A stretch of DNA of 64,000 nt from Candidatus Accumulibacter affinis (GCA_016713625.1 JADJOT010000003.1:62001-126000), one strand, 5' to 3'. Positions 18,201 through 26,465 are shown, counted from the first letter of the stretch. A program made the numbers and translations. Notes: generated from the sequence alone by a model not told the origin.

Positions 18201-19209
18201 CCTCGGCCGACAGACGAGCAAACAGCGGCAGGATCTCGGTGTGCGGCGGGTGGTGCTTGCGCAGCGCCTCGGCCGCCTCGCGAATCTCGCGCTCGCCAGG
18301 CAGAAAGACCAGCACATCACCCGGGCCGACACGATGCAGCTCATCGCAAGCATCGGCGATCGCGTCGTAGAGATCGCGTTCGTCGGCGGCGGTTTCTTCC
18401 TTCTCCTTCTGCAGGGGGCGATAGCGCAGCTCCACCGGATACAGCCGGCCCGAGACCTCGATCACCGGAGCACCGTCGAAGTGCCGCGAAAATCGCTCGG
18501 CATCGATCGTCGCCGAGGTGATGATCAGCTTCAGGTCGCGCCGCTTCGGCAGCAACTGCTTCAGGAAGCCGAGCAGAAAGTCGATGTTCAGGCTGCGCTC
18601 GTGCGCCTCGTCGATGATCAGCGTGTCGTACTGTTCGAGCCAGGGGTCGCCCTGCGTCTCAGCGAGCAGGATGCCGTCGGTCATCAGCTTGATGAAGGCG
18701 TCGGGCGAGCTGCGGTCGCTGAAACGGATCTTGTAGCCGACCAGGCGGCCGGGTTCGCTCTGCAGTTCCTGTGCAATGCGCGCCGCAGTCGCCCGCGCAG
18801 CAATCCGCCGCGGCTGCGTGTGGCCAATCAGGCCGGTGCTGCCACGACCAAGTTCGAGGCAGATTTTCGGGAGCTGCGTCGTTTTGCCCGAGCCGGTTTC
18901 GCCGCAGACGATCACCACCTGATTTTTCGCGATCAGCGCACCGATCTCGTCGCGGCGCGCATTGACCGGCAGATCGTCGGCGAACTCCGGCTGCGGCAGG
19001 CGCGCCCGGCGCGCCGCGACGGCCGCGCGCGAGTGCTCGAACAGCCGATCGCTCTCCGCCTGCAGCGCCTGACGCTTGCTGCCGAAGAGGTATCGCAGCT
19101 CGCGCGCCAGCGCGCGCAGGCGACGCTGGTCGCGCGCCAGGCAGTCGGCCAAGGGGTTGGCGGGCGGGGTGGACGCACGCGGGGCGGCGAGGGATGTCTT
19201 GGGGATCAA
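15274..19209 (-). CDS. hrpA: ATP-dependent RNA helicase HrpA
   Basis: The 1311 residues match the family (about 1300). Walker A GETGSGKTT lies near residue 100, the DEAH box is in IIDEAHERSL, motif III is SAT, and motif VI is QRAGRCGR. After the helicase core come the winged-helix/ratchet region, an OB fold and the long C-terminal DUF3418 region found only in HrpA. It is a DEAH RNA helicase acting in RNA and ribosome metabolism. The start is a TTG that overlaps the stop of the decayed parE fragment. A start slightly downstream is possible, as no clear ribosome-binding site is visible. Confidence 0.95.
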   Translation of the reverse strand: MIPKTSLAAPRASTPPANPLADCLARDQRRLRALARELRYLFGSKRQALQAESDRLFEHSRAAVAARRARLPQPEFADDLPVNARRDEIGALIAKNQVVIVCGETGSGKTTQLPKICLELGRGSTGLIGHTQPRRIAARATAARIAQELQSEPGRLVGYKIRFSDRSSPDAFIKLMTDGILLAETQGDPWLEQYDTLIIDEAHERSLNIDFLLGFLKQLLPKRRDLKLIITSATIDAERFSRHFDGAPVIEVSGRLYPVELRYRPLQKEKEETAADERDLYDAIADACDELHRVGPGDVLVFLPGEREIREAAEALRKHHPPHTEILPLFARLSAEEQSRIFKPHVGRRIVLATNVAETSLTVPGIRYVVDSGLARVKRYSYRNKVEQLQIEKIAQAAANQRAGRCGRVAAGVCIRLYEEQDFALRPAYADPEIVRSSLAGVILRMKALRLGDVEDFPFIEAPPRKAISDGYQLLLELGAVTAEHALTPTGEELAKMPLDPRLGRMIVAARDEGCLREVLVIAAALSVQDPRERPQERQGTADAAHRKFADEKSEFLSWLRLWDWYQSEVEHRKSQRKLVEACHDNFLSALRMREWRDIHSQLHALAAEHHWLENQLPAAYDAIHRALLAGLLGNLGCKSEDSAHYLGARGIKFLIHPGSALQKKAGKWIVAAEVSETTRLFARCVARIEPEWLERVGAHLLKRSCFDPHWEKKAMQAVAFERITLYGIVVEPRRRVNFGPLNPQEAREIFIRQALVDGEVSDEFERRWEFFTHNQQLMLEIETLEHKSRRPDVLVDDELIFAFYDRIIPEGIYSGASFDKWRREVERETPRLLYLQREDLMRHEAAGVTSEAFPHHLRLAGVDYELAYHFEPGSPRDGVTLSIPLAQLNQIPGARCEWLVPGLLREKVMQLVKTLPQRLRAKLVPVPDFAAEFVAQVSPADKPLVMALIAFILQSRGLNARGWEITPDAFRPEALPAHLSFNFRLLDENGRQLALSRNLNELRSEWGREAKQEFAGLHETPGEYTGMSDWVFGELPELMEVGLAGGQRVLGYPGLIDDGDSVSLRVFDSPAEAQQVHRSGLLRLFMLQFREQLKYLERNLPGLNQMAMQYMALGPLDELRRQLIDLSCARACLVEPWPTETAGFRARCLEARPRLGLLAQEICRLIGQILADWHALQKKLPGFKAFGGTLPDVEGQMARLISKRFIVDTPFERLQQYPRYLKAIGLRLDKLKAGGPPALARDARLLAELAPLWANYERRASVLARQGMVDAQLEQFRWLLEELRVQLFAQELRTPVPVSSKRLQKMWEGF

Positions 19210-19403
19210 TGCCCAAGCCCTGGGTTGGCGCCGATCGCTCTCAAGGCCTCGTCAAGCTGCTCGCGATAGATGTGAAGTCGATGCAGCCGCAGGTCTCGCC
19301 GGTGTAGCGCAAAATGTCAGCGAAGTCGCCCCTTGCCGCTCGGGAAAGCCTGACTCTTGATGAATCCTTCCATTTCCGGTGACAGGTTGACGTGCATGGT
19401 CAT
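19206..19403 (-). pseudogene. ParD-ParE toxin-antitoxin remnant collapsed by a deletion
   Basis: The antitoxin start is intact: ribosome-binding site AAAGGAG, ATG at 19403, and the ParD N-terminus MHVNLSPEMEGFIKSQ. After about 18 residues the frame runs into unrelated sequence and stops at 19317. In the next frame the middle of a ParE toxin appears (GDFADILRYTGETCG). After one more frameshift its C-terminal half follows (LHRLHIYREQLDEALRAI, then NPGLGH), ending at 19206. The end of parD and the start of parE are therefore missing. Neither product can be functional. The toxin end overlaps the hrpA start. Confidence 0.75.
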
Positions 19404-19525
19404 CGGATACGCTCCTTTCGGGTCAGGCAGACAGAGTATCCATAGCATGCACATTCCGCAAGAGACAGATTCGTCGGAACCGCAGATCGACGGGGCGGAC
19501 GACAGAGGATGGAGAGAAATGGCGA

Positions 19526-20546
<1,021 letters not shown>

Positions 20547-20722
20547 ACCGCAGCAACACGCCAAAGGGCACCAACAATCCCAATGCATCGGCATCCGGCG
20601 GCAACCCGATCTGGGCACGCCGTAACATCTCTAATTCGACTGCCCTTGGGCAGGCTTTCGGCAAGACAGATCCTTGCCTGGTCAAGCCATTCCATCATTG
20701 ATCTCCTGCAGCACTCCGGAGT

Positions 20723-20773
20723 ATTCAGAAGTTTCAGCGTCTTGCCAACGCGCTCGTGACTGCCAAGAGCCAT
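20723..20773 (-). pseudogene. N-terminal scrap of the Swt1-HEPN ATPase
   Basis: The 17 codons MALGSHERVGKTLKLLN match the usual N-terminus of Swt1-HEPN/DUF499 ATPases. The match stops at 20723 and the frame runs into unrelated residues. This is the start of the gene whose later parts lie at 19526-20546; the HEPN body between them has gone. Confidence 0.5.
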
Positions 20774-20780
20774 GATCTTG

Positions 20781-21215
20781 TCACTCCGATTCGAGCACGG
20801 CTTTCAGTTGTTCCAGAAGCCCAGGCAGGGCGAGCTGCACGGTATCCCACAGGATGTTCTGGTTGATGTCGAAATAAGCGTGCGCCAGGCGATTGCCCAT
20901 GCCGATGATCTGCGGCCAGGGTACGCAGGGAAACTCGCTGCGCCCGGCTTCGCTCACCTGCGTTGCGGCCTCGCCGACGATCTCCAGCGCCTTGGTCAAG
21001 GCCAGGCGTAACATCAGGTCGCTCGCCAGGTCCTCCCGTTTGCGCCCGTCGACGAAAGCCAGCGCCTGGCTAGCCGCATCGATCATGTGGCCGACCCGCC
21101 AGCGATCATCCGGCTCCGGCCTGGCAGTGCCTTTCAGTTGCGAGCCAAACAGCGACAGACGGCGAATGTGGTGAGCTTCGCAGAAATGCGCCAGGCTCTC
21201 GTCGTCGAGGTTCAA
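20781..21215 (-). pseudogene. MntA-HepT toxin-antitoxin pair fused by deletion
   Basis: A single 144-codon frame starts at TTG 21215. The first 35 residues are the N-terminus of a MntA-type nucleotidyltransferase antitoxin (HHIRRLSLFGSQLKG, RPEPD), cut just where the catalytic Asp residues should follow. From about residue 36 the frame continues as an almost full HepT HEPN toxin (DUF86). Its catalytic motif RX4HXY is altered: the text reads GMGNRLAHAYF where the family has GMRNRL, so the conserved Arg is Gly. The antitoxin enzyme is lost and the toxin is probably inactive, which would explain survival of the fusion. The TTG overlaps the stop of the methylase fragment. Confidence 0.75.
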
Positions 21216-21903
21216 TATACCAGGATGCCGGCTTCGTCCAGGCCGCCGACGCTGGTGTTCTTCGACTTGGAAAGCTGTTCGGCGACACCGTAATCGCCCT
21301 CGGCAAAGCCGGTCTGCTCGAACCAGGTGAGTGCCCAGCGGCTGTCAGCGTCGAAGTCGCCTTCCTGTTCGGCCAGGGCTTCGTCGAGGGTCTGGTTGAT
21401 CAATGCCAAGGCGGCGCGCACGGGGAGCGGCTTGCCTTCAGCATCGAGTACCTTGGCGTAACGCGTATAGACGGCCATGCCGGGACCAATCGCTGCTTGC
21501 GCCAAGTCCACAGGGGCGATGTTGCCGGCCTGCAGATGCGCCAGTGCCTGGGGAAGTTCAGCCTTGAGGGCGGTAACGAAGTCGCGGCGGGTGGCGGTGG
21601 GTGCATTGGCGGAACGTTGGCGGCAGACGAGGACGATGCTGGAGGCGAGAGCGTTTGTCCCTGAGCCGATAATGGGTCTCGCCAACTCGGTCGTCATCGG
21701 CCAGGTGCCGGTGATGGCGAACCCGGCCTTGATCACAGCAGCGAGAAAGGTGTCCCAGCCGGTATTGGTTGTGCCGTCCGCACCGTCACTCTCCGCTTGC
21801 TTGAAGGCGTAGTAGATTGTGACGGGAAAAGCCAAATACACCCCCACCGCATCCGCATACGCCGTCGCGCCAGGGCCGCCTTCTCGCAGTGAGCGAGAAC
21901 CTT
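21212..21903 (-). pseudogene. DUF1156 DNA methylase, C-terminal fragment with internal deletion
   Basis: Downstream of the REP/RAYT insert the methylase frame resumes as GGPGATAYADAVGVYLAF. At about 21828 it jumps directly to PVTIYYAFKQAESDG, part of the later methylase domain. In intact relatives more than 100 residues, including the catalytic DPPY motif, separate these two segments. The frame then follows the family (IGSGTNALASSIVLVCR, GNIAPVDLAQAAIGPGMAVY, then SRWALTWFEQTGFAEGDYG) and is cut after LSKSKNTSVGGLDEAGI, where it meets the MntA fragment. No functional methyltransferase is possible. Confidence 0.75.
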
Positions 21904-21933
21904 CCTGGGTGCGCGGGCCTCCGGCCCGCCCCG
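21904..21933. repeat. REP-like palindrome, copy 1 (inverted relative to copy 2)
   Basis: The core GCGGGCC-TCC-GGCCCGC is a perfect 7-bp stem with a 3-base loop. With its flanks it is the inverted copy, over about 29 bases, of the element at 22162-22190. The pair brackets a RAYT remnant, the usual arrangement of REP/RAYT elements. Confidence 0.8.
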
Positions 21934-21937
21934 TCCA

Positions 21938-22150
21938 GGCACTACCCCAGCGCCACACCTCGGCAGATGCACAGAGCCCCGCAGTCACAGCGTTCTCACG
22001 GATGTAGCGCCGCAAGGTGTGGAGATGATGATCGTCGCGCCAATCCGCGATCAACTCCGCCGGTACGCTGTCGTGCAGGCGAAAAGTAATGCTCTGGAGG
22101 ATGTCGGGGGCATCAAGGTGAGGGTGATAGCCGCGCGAATGCCAGCCTTT
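21938..22150 (-). pseudogene. REP-associated tyrosine transposase (RAYT, TnpA_REP) remnant with internal deletion
   Basis: Read in the same frame as the surrounding methylase: the RAYT N-terminus GWHSRGYHPHLDAPDILQS and ITFRLHDSVPAELI is followed directly by a C-terminal part (DDHHLHTLRRYIRENAVTAG, then LCASAEVWRWGSA). The central catalytic region with the HUH motif and catalytic Tyr is missing. The element lies between inverted REP palindromes and was inserted into the DUF1156 gene before being shortened. Confidence 0.75.
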
Positions 22151-22161
22151 GTGCTGGGCTT

Positions 22162-22190
22162 CGGGCGGGCCGGAGGCCCGCGCACCCAGG
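22162..22190. repeat. REP-like palindrome, copy 2
   Basis: It contains GCGGGCC-GGA-GGCCCGC, the inverted copy of the element at 21904-21933. The two copies face each other across about 230 bases. Confidence 0.8.
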
Positions 22191-22309
22191 GCATCGCGCT
22201 TCACCCGTTCGCGCGCTTCCTGCACCAGGTCGGAAAAGGTCGTCAGCGCGACGAGTTGGCGGGGGGTGAAGAGGTCGCCGTACGTCTTCAGTCCAGTCTT
22301 CAGTCCATA
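22187..22309 (-). pseudogene. DUF1156 DNA methylase, middle fragment
   Basis: YGLKTGLKTYGDLFTPRQLV and ALTTFSDLVQEARERVKRDA match the segment of DUF1156 methylases that precedes the catalytic DPPY domain. GLKT is duplicated (GLKTGLKT). The fragment is bounded upstream by a four-helix-bundle gene fragment and downstream by the REP/RAYT insert, with which it stays in frame. Confidence 0.7.
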
Positions 22310-22334
22310 TAGAGGCGGCGAAAACCAGCGCGGG

Positions 22335-22502
22335 TTCCCGTGTCCAACCCTCCGCCACGTTTGCCGGCACCGATGCGGCTGCTCGCGTGATCTGTGACCC
22401 CATCCCGTAGGTCTCTTCGCGGGGCAGCAACGGTGCCAGTCGATACACCTCTTTCGCCGCCTCCATCGCCTTCTGCCCAACCATGAGCTCGCGGTAGTGC
22501 AT
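22335..22502 (-). pseudogene. Four-helix-bundle (23S rRNA intervening-sequence type) protein, N-terminal fragment
   Basis: From ATG 22502 the frame reads MHYRELMVGQKAMEAAKEVY, RLAPLLPREETYGMGSQITR, AAASVPANVAEGWTRE. This is the N-terminal half of the common four-helix-bundle family (about 120 residues). After EGWTRE it passes into methylase-derived sequence. The role of the family is not established. It interrupts the DUF1156 gene where the SAM-binding motif should be. Confidence 0.65.
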
Positions 22503-22518
22503 CGCTATTTCCTATCTC

Positions 22519-22922
22519 ATGAAAAGCCGGCAGCTTGTAGCGGTCGAAAAGTTCCTTCGCCCGCGGATGGTCGGCATTCTCGGCGCAGGTGTAGCGCCAG
22601 CTCTGCCAGATTTCGTCGCGCGCCTGCTGCAGCACGGTCTCGTTGGTGGTGTTCTCCCACTTCACCAGATCCTCGATGATGCGGAACAGCCGCTGCCGCT
22701 CCTTCTCCTGCTTCTTCTCGGTCGGGAACAGATCCGGGTGCGCCAACGGGTCGTCGACCATCTGCGCGACGATCACCGCCCGCGTCGCCGCCAGCGGTCG
22801 CCGCGCCCACCACAGATGCAGCGTGGAAGGATGGCCGTGGCGGATCGATTTCTCGCGCGCGCTGGCGATGTTGATGGCTTCGAGTGGAAGGGCGACTTCG
22901 ATGAGTTGTTTTTGGCGGTCAC
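22519..22922 (-). pseudogene. DUF1156 DNA methylase, N-terminal fragment
   Basis: QLIEVALPLEAINIASAREK, SIRHGHPSTLHLWWARRPLA and RLFRIIEDLVKWENTTNET are diagnostic of DUF1156 methylases. The fragment ends at YKLPAFH, one residue before the expected SAM-binding DPFAGGG loop. The frame is open upstream only by running through the end of the DUF3226-like gene. A natural start could be GTG at 22922 giving MTAKKQLIEV if the A-run just after it had six rather than five A residues, so a one-base deletion is likely there. Confidence 0.72.
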
Positions 22923-23362
22923 GAAAAGAACGTCCTCTGTAACCAGCCAGCGAAGACATTCGCCGCGGGCAGGCTGGAATCAAGGTAGTGGGCAGAAATG
23001 GCTTGTCCGAAGGGCTTCCCCGGCTCGTCCGGCCAAGCCAGCCAGGTATGAATTCGGGCCTTGGGCTTCTTCGAGTCAGAAAACCTGAGGTGTCCGGGTG
23101 GAATGCCGTCGATTGACTGCTCTACATAGACCAACAAGGCATCGCCCGCCGGCACCAGAAAGCGGAGGAAATCCTCCAGGATGCCCGGTAGTTGATTGTC
23201 TGGCATCAGCCAGATACCGACCCTGGGCAACAGGGAATGCGGTGGCGATTCAATGATGGTCCCGTCCTGTGCCGGTATGGCAGGGAGGCTGCCGTAGCCT
23301 GCCTTGCTCAAGCGTGAAGAAACCGCCTGCCATCGTGCCTGAAGATCAGTGACCGTACTCAT
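22919..23362 (-). CDS. DUF3226-like protein, probably N-terminally truncated
   Basis: The 147-residue protein contains VGIWLMPDNQLPGILEDFLR, then IHTWLAWPDEPGKPFG and an AISAHYLD segment. These match the C-terminal half of DUF3226-type proteins that accompany AAA ATPases. Relatives carry a further N-terminal part of perhaps 80-100 residues ending in a DADTDL-like motif. Here the frame starts at MSTVTDLQARWQ, in the middle of that motif, 15 bases after the ATPase stop. A deletion of the 5' part of the gene is the simplest reading. A functional short protein cannot be excluded. Confidence 0.55.
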   Translation of the reverse strand: MSTVTDLQARWQAVSSRLSKAGYGSLPAIPAQDGTIIESPPHSLLPRVGIWLMPDNQLPGILEDFLRFLVPAGDALLVYVEQSIDGIPPGHLRFSDSKKPKARIHTWLAWPDEPGKPFGQAISAHYLDSSLPAANVFAGWLQRTFFS

Positions 23363-23376
23363 TTGCCGGTCATGGT

Positions 23377-24504
23377 CTACCTCACCTCGATCTGGTCACG
23401 CGTAGCAATCTTAAGTTCCTCTTCCGTGAAAAGTGTCGGAATGATCCTGTCGCCTTTCGTGGTCAGTCGAACAAGCACGCAATCCTCAGGGCTGTCGCTT
23501 GCCGCCCGCTGAAAAGCACGCACGCTATCCCAGCTGTGGGAGGTGGCAAATACCTGGACGTTCAGATCCGTGGCGAGACGGAAAATCGTGCGCCATATCT
23601 CGGTTTGAACCGAATAGTGCAGACCGTTCTCGATTTCATCGACCAGCAATACCCCATTGCGTGCATTGCACAGGGAAAGGATTACGCCAAACAGGCGATT
23701 CACACCGTCACCGAATGTGCGTAGAGGTAGCGGCGATGAATGCCGGCCGCTCTTGACAATGGCTGTTCGCGGCCGGGTATTGCGTTCGTCACTGCCGATC
23801 ATGGAAACGGCCTGGATGTCACTGGAAATCACCTTCAGCGCCTTGACGACCTCCTGCTCTACATCCGTCAGTGCAATGGCATCCCACAGTGCGCCCATCT
23901 GGCTGGTAGAGCGAGAGCTGAACGGGTCCAGATAGACGCAGGGGACAAGCGCCGCATCCGCTTCAGCCCTCGCTGGAAATCGCCGCTGAAACCGATCCAG
24001 GCGAAGAGGGACGACTCGCTTCCGTCCTCCGATATCAAGATCCAACGCGGGGAAAGCATCCACGTCTCCAAACAGATCACCGGATGCAGGCTCGTACGAG
24101 TACGCCTGCCGATCGGGATCGGTGCTTTTTACAAACCAGTTGATTCTTACGCTTATTCGAGAGATTGGCGATGGCAAGGCTCCTGCCGCCGAGATCGAAA
24201 ATCCCTGCTGACTCAACGAAAGATTGGGAAAGCCATTAAACAAATTGCAGAACGGAGCTAGATCGGTCGGCGAATAAATCTTTTCAGAATCTCCCGTAGA
24301 TCCCAATTCCTCCCGATAGTCCAGGATTTCGTAGATTGTTCTTAAAGCTCCACCCGTCGCAAGAATCCTGATCGCCTCAAGCAGGGAAGATTTACCTGAA
24401 TTGTTCTTGCCAGTGATCAGGTTGACCTTCCCCAAGCCATCGACTCGCAGACCTGTGAACGCTCTGAAACCATCTATTTCAAGGCTTTTAATGAACGGCG
24501 TCAT
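23377..24504 (-). CDS. AAA family ATPase (AAA_15/AAA_21, OLD-like)
   Basis: This protein of about 375 residues looks complete. It starts MTPFIKSLEIDGFRAF, with Walker A ITGKNNSGKSS near residue 35. An insert of unknown fold follows (about 80-240). Then come an FGDGVNRLFGVI signature region, Walker B GVLLVDEIENGLH and the switch ATSHSWD. Such ATPases occur in OLD-like and other defence modules with a nuclease or TOPRIM-like partner; here the partner is the truncated DUF3226-like gene just downstream. The ATG at 24504 has GGAG eight bases upstream. It has lower GC than its neighbours by eye, consistent with horizontal origin. Confidence 0.8.
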   Translation of the reverse strand: MTPFIKSLEIDGFRAFTGLRVDGLGKVNLITGKNNSGKSSLLEAIRILATGGALRTIYEILDYREELGSTGDSEKIYSPTDLAPFCNLFNGFPNLSLSQQGFSISAAGALPSPISRISVRINWFVKSTDPDRQAYSYEPASGDLFGDVDAFPALDLDIGGRKRVVPLRLDRFQRRFPARAEADAALVPCVYLDPFSSRSTSQMGALWDAIALTDVEQEVVKALKVISSDIQAVSMIGSDERNTRPRTAIVKSGRHSSPLPLRTFGDGVNRLFGVILSLCNARNGVLLVDEIENGLHYSVQTEIWRTIFRLATDLNVQVFATSHSWDSVRAFQRAASDSPEDCVLVRLTTKGDRIIPTLFTEEELKIATRDQIEVR

Positions 24505-24618
24505 GGCAGTATTCTCCAGGAACACTTAACCGCAAAAGCGCGGGCAACCAAGGACAACAATGGCGGCCGCGGAGTGCGTGAAGTTTCGACGGGGAGTCAT
24601 AGACAAGTTGTGCATGCG

Positions 24619-24963
24619 TCATGGCATCAGTTCCAGCAGTTTGGCAAGGGCCGCGCGGACATTGGCGGCATCTCCAGACGCCAGCTTGCCCAGTTCGCCG
24701 CGCACCAGCCGATGGTCCAGGGTGAAGAGCTTGAAACGCACCTTGGACGGCGCTGGCAAGCCGGCAGCGGCGAGATCGGCGAGCGGGCAGTCAAGCGGCC
24801 AAGGCGCATTGGCCTGCGAGGTGATCATCGCCATCACCGAATGACCGGCCGGAGTGTTGAAAGCCGCGGCGTCCGAGAGCACCAGCGCCGGGCGGTTCTT
24901 CGTCGCGTTGCGGTCGGTGAAGGGAAGCGGCACACGCACGACCGCGAAGCGTTCAAAGCTCAC
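24619..24963 (-). CDS. MazF/PemK-family endoribonuclease toxin
   Basis: The 114-residue protein has the PemK/MazF fold: FERFAVVRVPLPFTD at the start, NRPALVLSDAAAF, then ITSQ and a PSKVRFKLFTLD segment. MazF-type toxins cut mRNA at short motifs. It overlaps the AbrB-type antitoxin gene by 11 bases, the normal antitoxin-first order. No defect is visible, unlike the surrounding genes. Confidence 0.8.
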   Translation of the reverse strand: MSFERFAVVRVPLPFTDRNATKNRPALVLSDAAAFNTPAGHSVMAMITSQANAPWPLDCPLADLAAAGLPAPSKVRFKLFTLDHRLVRGELGKLASGDAANVRAALAKLLELMP

Positions 24964-25183
24964 GATAGGCTTCCTCGTCGGCGCTGCCCGACCATTCGGA
25001 GAGCGTGCCCTCGACGGCGCGCAGGTATTCGATGTCCAGTGGTTGCACGCGGCGGACGGTCGCGGTGCCGTCGGCGCCGACTTCCCAGGCGATCAGGTCG
25101 CCAGGGGCGACATGCAATGCGGCGCGCACGTCCTGCGGGATCGTGGTCTGGCCCTTGGCAGTGATTTTGGCGACGGCGAGCAT
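24953..25183 (-). CDS. AbrB/MazE-family antitoxin
   Basis: This protein of about 76 residues has a SpoVT-AbrB DNA-binding domain (ITAKGQTTIPQDVRAAL, then PGDLIAWEV) and an acidic C-terminal tail that should wrap the MazF partner. The start at 25183 is chosen because GGAG lies at proper spacing; an upstream start at 25207 is possible. It presumably represses its own operon. It is the upstream partner of the MazF-type gene. Confidence 0.8.
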   Translation of the reverse strand: MLAVAKITAKGQTTIPQDVRAALHVAPGDLIAWEVGADGTATVRRVQPLDIEYLRAVEGTLSEWSGSADEEAYREL

Positions 25184-25241
25184 TTCGTTCTCCAGTAAGG
25201 ATTGCATTACATTCTTACTTTACAGCGGGGATTCGCCTGAA

Positions 25242-26465
25242 TCAAGCAAGGCGGCGGGCGTCGGCGCGCTCCATGTCTTCGCGGATGCGCTGCACCCGGC
25301 TGGCGTCCATGGCGTCGTGGGCGAGCGCGCGTTCTTCGAGCAGGCTCTGCAGGTGTTCGCGATTCAGCGCAAGATCAAGGACCGTGGTGAGGAAAGCCTT
25401 GACTTCGGGCTTCTCGCCGTGGCGGATGGCCTCGATCAGCAATTCGCGAAGCGACTTGCCTTCAAACTGGACCTTTCCGAGCACGTCGAACACTTGGCCA
25501 CCAAGGGCCTGGCGCGCTTGTTCGAGCTTTTCCAGCAGCCGGCGGTAGACGTCGCCTTCGCGCGTATCGTCCGCCACCAGATTCCACAGGTGGCAAACCT
25601 CGGTCTGGCCGATCCGGTGGATACGGCCGAAGCGTTGTTCGATCCGGTTGAGGTTCCAGGGCAGGTAGTAATTGACCATCAGGTGTGCGCGCTGCAGGAC
25701 CTCCAGTTCCCGCAGTCGGCTTTCCAGCCGCTCGCGCCGGCGGTGCAGGGATTGGTAGATGGCCTCGGGTGAGGACGCCAGGCGGCGTTGCAGGATGGTC
25801 AGGGCAAAGCCGACGGTGCCGGCGCGCTTGTCGTTTTCCAGCGCCTCGGCGCGGTTGAATTCGTTGCGCACGTAGTCGGTGACCGCCCGGTAAAGCACCG
25901 CTTCGGCGTCGGAGAGTTGGTCGGGCACGGTGTAGGCGATTCGCTCGGGGAACAGCGGCGTGCCGTCGAACTTGCGCAGGTTTTCCTTGACCATCCGGCG
26001 CATCAGGTCGGAAACGTCGGCGGTGTGCACGCCATCGCGGTAACGACCCTCGAAACGGTCGCCGTCGAGCAGCGCCATGAACAACTGGAAATCGGCTTCC
26101 TTGCCGTTGTGCGGCGTTGCCGACATCAGCAGGAAATGGCGGGTGAGCGTCGAGAGCAGTTGGCCGAGGCGATAGCGCCTGGTGTATTTGGTCTCTCCAC
26201 CGAACACGGTTGCCGACATCTTGTGCGCTTCGTCGCAAACCACCAGATCCCAGCGGCAATCCGGTACCTGCAGCTTCTGCTGCACGTCTTCGTTGCGCGA
26301 GAGCTTGTCGAGGCGGGCAATGCACAGCTTGGTTTCGAGGAACCAGTTGCCGGTGCGCGCGGCTTCGAGCTTGTCGTTGGTGAGAATCTCGAAGGGCAGA
26401 TGGAAGCGACGGTAGAGTTCGTCCTGCCACCGTTGCATGATCTGTTGCGGTTGGCTAGCATCCAT
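25242..26465 (-). pseudogene. SNF2/DEAD-like helicase of the defence island, truncated and internally deleted
   Basis: From 26465 the frame shows QRWQDELYRRFHLPFEILTN, the Walker B motif VVCDEAHKMSA, motif III LLMSATPHNGKEAD and DGTPLFPERIAYTVP. At about 25700 it jumps from LESRLRELEVLQR straight to AHLMVNYYLPWNLNRIEQRF and GRIHRIGQTEVC (motif VI). Motifs IV and V are missing, and about 200 residues are lost compared with relatives. The N-terminal domain with Walker A is also missing, and the C-terminal extension is cut after ERADARRLA. The long frame upstream of 26465 is antisense to the photolyase and is not part of it. Confidence 0.75.

Noticed and set aside
16849..19269. Long open frame of 806 codons on the plus strand
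   Set aside because: It is exactly antisense to the helicase core of hrpA, which has all family motifs. Long antisense frames are common in GC-rich genes. Its residues look like a low-complexity mirror with no domain.
25200..25245. Possible MazEF promoter (TTGATT with a TAAAGT box)
   Set aside because: Only four of six matches in the -10 and no other support.
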